From contig NC_041021.1 of assembly GCF_004193775.1 (NCBI RefSeq), forward strand, positions 5,466,001-5,530,000: 64,000 nt of DNA. The letters are read 5' to 3'. Below the pieces are notes generated by a model, which did not search any database, was not told the origin of the DNA, and saw only the letters and a program-made list of their open reading frames with translations. Source of the DNA: Glycine soja (lineage: Eukaryota > Streptophyta > Magnoliopsida > Fabales > Fabaceae). The first letter of the stretch is position 1. Each line of letters opens with the position of its first letter. Both the position numbers and the translations under genes were made by a program. Below are positions 55,010-63,572 of this stretch, piece after piece.

Positions 55010-56500
55010 TGAAATAAGCATTAACCGCTAAGCGCATGCACTCTCGCTTAGTGCGCCTTATAAAAATAAACACATTGGCTAAGCGTAACAGGGGGCGCTT
55101 GGCTTATTATTGCAGAAAATTCTCTTCTGCAGAATTGGCTTAGCAATTGTCTGCTCCCTTAGCCTCCAATAGAAGCAGAACACACATGTGCTTAGCAAGC
55201 ATGGCTCGCTAAGCCTTGTTGATGCCGCAATGAATTGCGCTAAGCTCAGCATGGCTGGCTTAGCGCTTTTCAAAACTTCAAAATTTGTCTAAGTGATATG
55301 GCTTAACGAATCAGACTCACTTAGCCAATCACTTGCCGCAAGGAATTGCACTTAGCTCAAATCAGCTTGGCTTAGCGCAATGCGGTCTTCTCAGATTTCT
55401 CTAAGTTTCTTGGGCTTAGCGAGATAACACTCGCTTAGCCCTAGTGTTGTCTCATTGAAGGCTCTGTGGCTTAGTGCACACAACTATCGCTAAGCCATGT
55501 TCATATCAGCTAATGAACATTCATCTGAAAAGATGAACTCGCTTAGCGAGTTCGTCTAGAAATTCATACATAAATTTAAGCGTTTTTTATGAACTCGCTT
55601 AGCGCATCAAACACGCTTAGTGAGTTTATCGTGTTTTCCAGAAGAAAAAAAACGCAGAAGAAGTTTTTCAACTTCTTCTTAAGGCCTTCAAAGCCCTATA
55701 ATTAAACATGCAAACTGATTTAAACTACCTATGCTGCAAAAACCTTAACAAAGATACAATTTTTACCTATTCTACTAACATTCTAACCCTAAAAATTCAA
55801 ATTGCTAACCCAAGAAAACTCAAAGCTAAAGTTAGATAACTTACTTGATGTGAAGAGATTATGCGAATATAGTCCAAAGATGCAGATTTTGAGCTCAAAA
55901 ACACGAAAGCAGGAAATGTGATATAAAGAGAGAGAACACAGAATTTCGGAGAATAGATGCAGTGAACAATTACACTGAACTTAAGCAAATTTCGACGCAC
56001 TCGCTGAGCGAGTTGTGCTCGCTGAATAAGGGAGAGACGTTTGGTTTCTCTCGATGATCTCGCTTAGCGGCCCAATGGGCTCAGCCCAACTTGAAATTCA
56101 AAATTAATTTTTTTTAGAGTTAGGCTTAGCGCAAAGCAACGCGCTCAACGAGTTCTACAGATAAGAAATCCTACAACTCTCGCTAAGCCGGACTCAAAGC
56201 CAGATTAGCGAATATAATGCATCCTAAATACAGAAGGGGCACACGCTTAGCGAGTGGTTGATGGCTTAGCGCTATTCAGTCCGCAAGGAATTGGGCTTAG
56301 TGCAGGTACACCCTGCTTAGCCAACAAACACGTTGCGCTTAGCGAGCAGGCTCTTGCGTAGCCCAATTCAGATTGAATTGAATTGGGCTTAGCTCACCCA
56401 TGGCCAGTTTAGGGAACCAAATCAGCTTGAGATGCAGGGGTTTGAGCGCTTAGTGCAAGGAGAAGATGCGTTCAGTGAGATGGCTCGCTTAGCGAGTGGA
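55010..56500 (-). repeat. Cluster of GCTTAGCG/CGCTAAGC motifs
   Basis: More than twenty-five copies of GCTTAGCG or close variants in both orientations between the env-position ORF and pol. Many are paired 18-20 bp apart (for example GCTTAGCGAGATAACACTC then GCTTAGCC near 55410-55440). The same motif is dense in both LTRs (51600-51840 and 61780-62000). Confidence 0.85.
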
Positions 56501-56668
56501 CTATTTTCAGGAAAATGTTTTTAAGTGATTTTCAGTCCATTTCCTCAAAACATTTAAAACAACCCCCAGTATCTATGACTCAGTATAAGCTGATATCCCC
56601 TTTTTCAATGATCATCAAGCAAATTCCAACTTATGCAATACATGAAAAACAAAATGAAGAAAATCAAA

Positions 56669-56709
56669 ACTGGGTTGCCTCCCAGGAAGCGCTCTTTTAA
56701 CATCATTAG
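56669..56709 (-). other. Conserved post-pol hairpin, Athila-like copy
   Basis: In element sense: GATGTTAAAAGAGCGCTTCC, then the hairpin CTGGG-AGGCAA-CCCAG. Located about 250 bp downstream of the integrase end. The loop is identical to that in the Ogre-like element at 42415-42420, while the stem differs in both arms. Confidence 0.75.
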
Positions 56710-56954
56710 CTTGACGCATATACCTCAATGGGTGATATCAAATTTAAGATGTTGTGTGCCTTTTCAAACTCTCTACCATGGTACAATTTCAACCTTTGGC
56801 CATTTACCACCTATGTTCTGTCAGGGTCCTGAGATTGTGGATCATATAGCTCTATTGCACCATAAGGCCGAACTTTCTTGATGACAAAGGGTCCAGACCA
56901 TTTGGATTTCAGCTTACCAGGAAATAATTTCAATCTTGAATTAAAAAGTAGTAC

Positions 56955-57640
56955 CTATTGTCCTGGTTTGAAGTCTCTCTTCAACAGCTTTTTATCGTGA
57001 TAAGCTTTGACTCTTTCTTTGTAGAGTTTTGAAGATTCATAAGCTGTCAGTCGCAGTTCTTCCAACTCCAACAGTTGAATATTCCTGTGTTCCCTGGATG
57101 CCTTCTCATCAAAATTCAGAAATTTTAGAGCCCAATATGCTTTGTGTTCCATTTCAACTGGTAAATGACATGATTTTCCATACACCAGTTGAAAAGGAGA
57201 TAAGCCAATTGGGGTCTTGTATGAAGTTCTGTAAGCCCACAGTGCATCTTCCAATTTGGTTGACCAATCTTTTCTAGTTGACGCCACTGTTTTCTCTAAT
57301 ATCTTCTTTAATTTTCTATTGGACACTTTGGCTTGCCCATTAGTTTGAGGGTGATAGGGGGATGCCACCTTATGATTCACATGATATTGACTCAACACCT
57401 TTTGAAGCTGAGCATTACAAAAATGTGAACCACCGTCACTGATCAAGATCCGAGGCACCCCAAATTGAGCAAAAATATTCTTCTTTATAAAATTTACCAC
57501 AGTCTTAGCATCATTTCTTGGAGTGGCCACAGCTTCCACCCATTTAGACACGTAATCAACAACCACCAAAATGTACTCATTACTTGCAGATGAAGGGAAG
57601 GGACCCATGAAGTCAATACCTCAACAATCAAAAACTTCAA
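56955..57640 (-). pseudogene. Integrase core and C-terminal part, Athila-like
   Basis: Contains GPFPSSASNEYILVVVDYVS, GVPRILISDGGSHFCNAQLQ and PYHPQTNGQAKVSNRKLKKI, then WAYRTSYKTPIGLSPFQLVY and VEMEHKAYWALKFLNFD. The second catalytic Asp (ISDGG) is present. The third acidic residue of the D,D-35-E triad, expected as Glu after NGQA, is Lys here (codon AAG), so this integrase would be dead. A TGA sits just before the GIDFMGPF segment where Trp is usual (57620). Both changes fit cytosine deamination. Confidence 0.88.
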
Positions 57641-58391
57641 CTTCCATAATGTTTTGAAGAGGCATCTCATTCCTTCGGGAAATTTCCCCCATTCTTTGAC
57701 ATTGATCACACTTCAAGGCATGGTGACGAACATCTTTGAAGAGTGTTGGCCAGAAAAATCCTGACTGTAAGACCTTAGCTGCTATTTTGTCTCCACCATA
57801 ATGCTCTCCACATGGTGAATTATGACAGTGCCACAATATACCTTTGGCCTCCTCACTTGTCACACATCTTCTAAGGAGATTATCTGCACCTACCTTGAAC
57901 AAGTGTGGATCATCCCATATATAGAATTGAGCATCATGGAAAAATTTCTTCCGCTGCTGCCAAGTGAGGTCTTTGGGAATGATACCAGCCGCCTTAAAAC
58001 TGGCCATGACAGCAAACCATGGTCTCTCTGCAATCAGAAACAAAGATTCATCAGGAAATTCATCTTTTATTTTTGCCTCCTTTAGAGTGACCTTTTCATT
58101 GACTAGTCCGGATAGGTGATCTGCTACCACATTTTCAGATCCCTTCTTGTCCCTGATGATTAAATTAAATTCTTTGAGTAACAATATCCATCTGATCAGT
58201 GGTGGTTTGGAATCAACTTTGCACAAAAAATATTTAATTTCTGCATGATCAATGGTGGCATAATTGATCTGAGCATCATTCAACACTTTGCTGGCATAGT
58301 AGATGGTATGAAAAATTCTGCCCTTTCGCTATCCCAGCACAACACCTGCTGCATAATCACTTGCATCACATATTAATTCAAACTCTTATCC
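57621..58391 (-). pseudogene. RNase H end and integrase zinc finger, Athila-like
   Basis: Starts with an RNase H-like segment ([40 protein letters not shown]). It continues with the HHCC finger region ([20 protein letters not shown], then [20 protein letters not shown]). Stops at about 58330 and 58387-58390 (TAG) divide it from the RT thumb, where Gln and Trp are usual. Confidence 0.85.
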
Positions 58392-59177
58392 CTAGTCTGG
58401 TGTTGTAATCACAAGAGCAGAGACCAACTTGGCTTTGAGGGTATTAAAGGCTTCTAAACATTCATCATTAAACACAAACACAACATCCTTGTTCATTAGA
58501 TTACTCAGTGGTTTAGCAATTTTGGAAAAATCTTTAATGAATCGCCGATAGAATCCAGCATGACCCAAAAAACTCCATATGTCTTTAACATTAACTGGAG
58601 GGGGAAGTTTATCAATAACATAAATCTTTGCTTTATCCACCTCAATTCCTCTTCTAGAAATTTTGTGTCCCAGCACGATGCCTTCTTGAACCATGAAGTG
58701 CCATTTTTCCTAGTTGAGCACCAAATTCAATTCTTCACACCACTGTAACACTTTCTCTAGATTTGCTAGGAAATTTTCAAAAGATGCACCAAAGACATAG
58801 AAATCATCCATAAAGACTTCAATACATTTCTCTACCATGTTAGCAAAAATTGCCATCATACATCTCTGGAAAGTAGCTGGGGCATTACATAAACCGATCG
58901 GTATGCGACAATAAGCAAATACACCAAAGGGGCATGTGAAAGCTGTATTTTCTTGGTCCTAAGGATCCACTACAATTTGATTGTAGCCCAAGAATCCATC
59001 TAAGAAACAATATAAAGATTGCCCTGCAAGTCTCTCAAGCATTTGGTCCATGAAGGGAAGCGGGTAATGGTCTTTCCCGGTGGCTTCATTTAGCTTCCTA
59101 TAATCAATACACATCCGCCACCCAATGACTATTCTTGTAGGAATTAGCTCATCTCTATCATTCTTTATCACTGTCAT
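58392..59177 (-). pseudogene. Reverse transcriptase palm and thumb, Athila-like
   Basis: WRMCIDYRKLNEATGKDHYP and CFLDGFLGYNQIVVDP are followed by a TAG. The frame then resumes with FTCPFGVFAYCRIPIGLCNA, MMAIFANMVEKCIEVFMDDF (FMDD catalytic motif) and, after another TAG near 58710, HKISRRGIEVDKAKIYVIDK. The frame is otherwise continuous, so few mutations separate it from an intact RT. FMDD is the form usual in Athila-type RT. Confidence 0.88.
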
Positions 59178-59935
59178 ACCTCCCTTTTTCGAAACAACTT
59201 GAATGAGATTGGGTAGATGAGCCCTGCCTCTAGCAACTTCAGCACTTCCTTCCTTACTTCTTCTTTCATTATTGGATTCAACCTTCTTTGAGGTTTTCTC
59301 AAGGGCTTGTAATCAGCTTCCATATTAATTTTAGGCATACAATATGATGGACTGATTCCTTTTAAATCAGAGATGTGCCAACCAAGAGCGGCTTTGCGAC
59401 TTTTCAGAATCTGTACCAGTTGATCCTCTTCTTTCTTCTGCAAGGAACTGCTAATTATTACAGGTTTAGTCTCATTGTCCTCCAAAAATACATACTTTAG
59501 ATGCGCCGGAAGGGTCTTCAATTCTACTTTGGGCTTTTCTTTTAGTCTATTGTTTTCCACTTCTTCAAACATCACATGACCAATAGACTCATTGTCTGGA
59601 TCATCCAACTTTTCAATACAAGCCAGCATTTCTCCTCCATCTTTACTGACTAGGCATTCTGTCACATAGTCAAATTCTTTCTCCATAGGAGTCTGTAATA
59701 CCATGGCTGAGGCTGTTAATTCTATCTCCTGCTCCAAAATTTCTTCTTTAAAACAGGCCTCACTATCATTTGGGTGTTTCATTGCTTCAAATAAGTCAAA
59801 GGAGATCTTCTGATCCTCTACACTTAGTTCCAATTTACCTTTACCCATATCTAATACACAACTAGCAATTGACAGACAGGGTTGTCCCAGAATGATTGGA
59901 ACCTCATGGTCTTCATGCCTTTCTTCTTTGGTAAT
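59174..59935 (-). pseudogene. Protease end and RT N-terminal part, Athila-like
   Basis: The upstream end encodes VPIILGQPCLSIASCVLDMG, the C-terminal protease pattern. An acidic linker follows, then LPAHLKYVFLEDNETKPVII, ALGWHISDLKGISPSYCMPK and LNPIMKEEVRKEVLKLLEAG, the start of RT. A frame change near 59177 joins it to the RT palm. The protease active-site region is missing. Confidence 0.82.
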
Positions 59936-60163
59936 TGGTTGATGAGGAAATGTGTTAACTTGGAGATTGTTTTCTTGTTGAGTGTGTACTTATGAGCACT
60001 GCTCCCGTTGTTGCACTTTCTCCTCATCTTCTTCTAAATCATGCTCATTTACAGGGCTTCCCTCTTGAGCTTCAACCTCTACACATTCTTCTTCTCTTCT
60101 GCCCATAACTTGAGTCACTTCTTCTACCAACTTACCAACCTGAATTTCTGCACTTCTAAATGC

Positions 60164-60714
60164 TCATTGAATAGATCCAATTGTATCCTTGACTTGAATT
60201 AACAAAGTATCCAAATTGGAACCTCTTTCTGCTTCATTTTGATAGCAAAGTTGTAACTCTGGTTCCCCTTGATAATTTTCTAAAAAATAGCTCTTGCCAA
60301 ATTGAATCTCCTGATTTTGTATTGAATCATGATTAGCTTTAGAGCTAGCATGATATGCCATGAATTCTGCAAACACACTTTCAAGATCAAAGGCTCTTTC
60401 CTTTTCATATTGATTGTAAGGATTTAACTCCTGTCTCCACCTAGAATTATTCGTGGAATATAGATAACAATTGTCCTTGTAATGCTCCCTTCAACAAAAG
60501 TCAAAATTTATTAGTGGAATAGAAATAATAATCTCCATGATGTTGAATCAGAAGATCGAACTTCTTTGTCTAAAACGGAAGCTACTGTCCTGTCTTGCAA
60601 CAATTTGCTTATCCTTTCGGCTCGGTTCCTTCTTAAAGTGGCTTCAATTTCCAAGTCCAGAGGAACTAAATGAGCTGTAGGAGATCTATGCATACAAAAC
60701 ACTGATAGAAACAT
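60164..60714 (-). pseudogene. gag remnants, Athila-like
   Basis: Two short open pieces: 60511-60714 with LVPLDLEIEATLRRNRAERI, like the start of Athila gag, and 60164-60376, a helical Gln/Glu-rich piece like the gag C-terminal part. Only about 900 bp lie between the PBS and protease, whereas gag alone usually needs well over 1.5 kb, so a large internal deletion is inferred. Confidence 0.6.
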
Positions 60715-60830
60715 CGGTTACCCAATTCAAGAAGAAAATGAAAATAAACAAAACAAGTATTCACAAGTAATAAAAGAATAACAAATAGACACTTAATGAA
60801 CTGAACTAAACTTTCCAAATAGAAAGAAGT

Positions 60831-60848
60831 TCCCCGACAACGGTGCCA
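60831..60848 (-). other. Primer binding site of the Athila-like element
   Basis: The - strand reads TGGCACCGTTGTCGGGGA about six bases after the LTR end. Two changes separate it from TGGCGCCGTTGCCGGGGA, the complement of a tRNA-Asp 3' end used by many Athila-type elements. Confidence 0.75.
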
Positions 60849-60854
60849 AAAACT

Positions 60855-62219
60855 TGTTCGACGGCCGACAAGTGCACCGGAACACATAAGTAGTATAAAA
60901 TAGTAAGTGAATACTGAGTATCGAACTCTCGGGGAACTTGTTTTACTTGGTAAAGTTGTGGTTCAGTAAATAAGTGTCTTGGAATGAAATTTTGGTGTGT
61001 GGTATGGACAATGATGTAAACTAAACTATTCAGAAGCAAATCACGTGAGTAGTGGTGTGTGAAGATAGATAGACAACGTGTTGGTCTTCCTACCGGGTGG
61101 CTGATGTTATTAAGGATGTTCTCTACCTCACAATGTTCATGTGTTCTATGTTGTCTCCTGGACTGCTAAACCACGATGTCTCGTGCATGTTTAGCCTAAT
61201 CCTAAATAAGCATCGCCCTCAAATCTCTCTTGTTGGACTAAACTTAACCAGGACCGCATTAAGACATAGCATAACAAAAACTAGGTTACCGTACCCCGAT
61301 GTCTCATGAAAATACGATAAGCTAGCCCTGTCCTATCTGGTTCTAAGGATCAAACCATTTCCCAATGTTGAGTGATCCTAACTAAGCATGCAGTTACGTG
61401 AACAAGGCAAAGGCACACTAGAATTAAGTACTGATAGCACAGTGAACACATGAAACATCATCATTAGATAGATATGAAAGTATTTACATCAAGTATCCCA
61501 TAGGAAGAACCAACTGAGGATTTAGCTCTCTATAGCAGGGAAGCTTCCTTTACAACAATGAAAAAAGAAGATGAAAGATAGAAGCAATACAAGTAGTGGG
61601 GATTTCTCCTCCACTTTTAGAAACCTCACAAACTCTCAAATTCTCATTCAAAGCTCTGCAGGATGGCTTCCTCTTCAACCTCAATTCTCTCTCAGTCTAT
61701 CCACAACCAAAACTCTAAAAAAACTCAACTCCCTCTTAGAAATCATGATTTTAGCTTAAATAGGCAATCCTGTCGGTGGGCACGTGCTTAGCGGAAGATG
61801 AGCTCGCTTAGCACGCATTAGTGACTTCTGGCTTAGCGCCAGTCACACTTGCTCAGCCTAGAGGTGAACACGGTGTGCTTAGTGAGTTGAGCTCGCTCAG
61901 CGCCTCTATACAACTCATCCTTCTCCTATAATTGTTCCCGCGCTTAGCCATCAGATGGTGCGCTTAGCGGATGACGCGCTTAGTCAGATGATGAGTGGCT
62001 TAGCGAGTTCATGAAATCTACACTTCACCAATCTGGCCTATTTTACCTAAAATTGAAGTGGAATGATCATTAAATACACAAAACTGGGATACAAAGTACC
62101 TATTACCTAGATTATCAAAAAGTAATTACAATACTACCAAAAACAACTATACATGGGAGGAGTTGTATACAATTTACAACAGTTTTTTACAAAAAAGTTA
62201 GTCGTATTAACGACTAACA
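60855..62219 (-). repeat. Athila-like right (5') LTR, uninterrupted
   Basis: 1,365 bp from TGTTCGACGG to CGACTAACA on +. It provides the empty sites for two insertions in the left LTR: the pol-less element (about 61401-61406) and solo LTR copy 3 (about 61451-61460). It contains paired GCTTAGCG motifs at 61780-62000 and a terminal hairpin GTTAGTCG-TTAATA-CGACTAAC at 62197-62218. The small frame at 61097-61309 is shared with the left LTR and is not a gene. Confidence 0.93.
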
Positions 62220-62224
62220 TTATC

Positions 62225-62830
62225 TACAAGGACATCGATGTGCGGTAAAGGAAAGTTATCCTTCGGATTGGCTCGGTTCAGATCCCGATAGCCACGCACA
62301 TCCGTACCTTCCCATCTTTCTTCAGGACTGGCACAATGTTGGCAACCCATTATGGGTATTGAGCGATTGCCAAGAAGCCGATGTCAAATTGCTTTTTCAC
62401 CTCTTCTTTTATCTTTAAGGACATCTTGGGTTTCATCCTTCTTAGTTTTTGTTTCACTGAGGAACAATCGGGGTTCAAAGGCAACCTATGCTGCACAATG
62501 TCGGGGTTCAAGCCGGGCATATCTTGGTACGACCATGCGAAGATGTCTTGGTAGTCTCATAGCAAAGCCACCAATTCATCTCGGATAGGTGCGGTCATGC
62601 TTGTGCCAACCTTTACCTCTTTCTTTTCCTCACCAATGCCCAAGTTTATGATTTCTGTCTCATCTTGGTGTGGCTTCATTTCTCGATCTTCTTGTTTGAC
62701 TATTCTTTTTAGTTATGGGGGAAGCCCCAAATCTTCATCTTCTTAATCCTTAGCTTGGTTTACTAGCTGCTCAAAATTGACATCTGGATCCTCGGTATTA
62801 GTACCTTCACACGACTCACTGTCGGATCTA
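62225..62830 (-). pseudogene. RT N-terminal part of the Ogre-like pol
   Basis: Read from 62830 down: DPDVNFEQLVNQAKD; an acidic linker; MTAPIRDELVALL, a TGA, DYQDIFAWSYQDMPGLNPDI; VKQKLRRMKPKMSLKIKEEV; VANIVPVLKKDGKVRMC; and close to the insertion FPLPHIDVLVDN. This joins in sense with the RT palm at 30065-30707 once the Athila-like insertion is ignored. Stops at CGA-to-TGA and Gln-to-TAA/TAG type positions, plus a frame change near 62280, inactivate it. A possible intron acceptor (GATATAG, - strand, at about 62830) would agree with the intron reported between the protease and RT regions of Ogre elements. Confidence 0.82.
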
Positions 62831-62906
62831 TATCGTTTAATCGCAACAAAAATAAACATGCAGACTAATGAGAATGGATGAAGGTGCAAGAACAAATGAA
62901 GAAAGG

Positions 62907-62907
<1 letters not shown>

Positions 62908-62947
<40 letters not shown>
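62908..62947. repeat. (TA)n microsatellite at a junction
   Basis: About 40 bp of alternating TA between the Ogre-like pol sequence and the pararetrovirus-like sequence. Such tracts are frequent at endogenous pararetrovirus insertion points. Confidence 0.95.
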
Positions 62948-62948
<1 letters not shown>

Positions 62949-63572
62949 CCTCTAAAACAGAAAGGATATAGAAACATTCTTGACTCTCTGTTCTTAAATA
63001 TCCACTTTCATGGCCTTGACATGAAAGAAGGATCAATCCCAGCAGCCTTAATTTATAGGATTCAGTACAAGGTCATGAATACTTGTGCATCTAGAGTCCT
63101 GTTAAAACCTCAAAAAGGAGAAACAACTTTGTTTATCACTGATATGACAAAGGCTAACGTTTCTCTCCCGAGAAAAATAAAATGGGATGAAGTAACTCTT
63201 TCCTAAAGATGGGTTATGGATAAGGCAACACCGTCTATTCCCCGACCCGCTCCAACCATAGAGCATATTAAGCAAGATAACTCCGGAAAGGTAGAAATAA
63301 CCTTCAATAGGAGAAATTCTTTTTCATCAAGAATAGAAGCCTCTAGGTCTGAATATGAGTCAGCCAGAAGGTCTTTTTCGGTTAGAACCCGTTCAATTCT
63401 AGTAGGACTAACCAGATCTGAGTCACATAACCAGCTCCCTACTGTAAACCTCCAAGGATTAGACACTACTTCTAGCATACCTAGAACAACTTACAACCAA
63501 GAACAAGAGGACGACCAAAAGTCGATCCAATCCCTATCATACTCTTCTATGGAACCTTATGATGTTATCTGA
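62948..63572 (+). pseudogene. Endogenous pararetrovirus (Caulimoviridae-like) movement-protein region, truncated and interrupted
   Basis: One reading frame runs from the (TA)n tract to the TGA at 63570-63572 with a single in-frame TAA at 63204-63206. The first part, with a segment ending HFHGLDMKEGS and a later PRKIKWDEV, resembles the second half of the caulimovirid 30K-type movement protein. The part after the stop (from about 63216) is a Ser/Thr/Arg-rich tail of low complexity. The beginning of the protein is absent, replaced by the microsatellite. This is an old genomic copy, broken by truncation and a nonsense codon. The genus cannot be told from this stretch. Confidence 0.6.

Larger units (their letters stand above)
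30713..62219 (-). mobile_element. Athila/Calypso-like gypsy element (own length about 11.5 kb) carrying two nested insertions
   Basis: Inserted into the RT of the Ogre-like element with target duplication TTATT (30708-30712) / TTATC (62220-62224), one mismatch. Both LTRs are present (about 1.37 kb). The internal part is 52053-60854, - strand: PBS resembling the 3' end of tRNA-Asp, gag remnant, protease/RT/RNase H/integrase with stops, post-pol hairpin, and an env-position ORF. Athila and Calypso elements are known to carry an extra ORF after pol. The gag-protease region is far too short (under 1 kb), so this copy is deleted as well as mutated. The left LTR holds the pol-less Ogre-like element and solo LTR copy 3. 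Confidence 0.9.
18384..62900 (-). mobile_element. Ogre/Tat-like gypsy retrotransposon, host of the nested insertions (5' end not reached)
   Basis: A large - strand element read from right to left: reverse transcriptase N-terminal part at 62225-62830, RT palm at 30065-30707, RT thumb/RNase H/integrase at 26210-28390, a long untranslated segment, an extra ORF at 22506-23645, AT-rich and tandem repeats, a polypurine tract next to 19718, then the 3' LTR 18384-19717. Two later insertions interrupt it: a solo LTR (28395-30059) and an Athila-like element (30713-62219). Long 3' regions with tandem repeats are a known property of Ogre elements. The gag, the PBS and the 5' LTR are not in the window; a pararetrovirus fragment follows after 62948. 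Many stop codons make it inactive. Confidence 0.85.
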
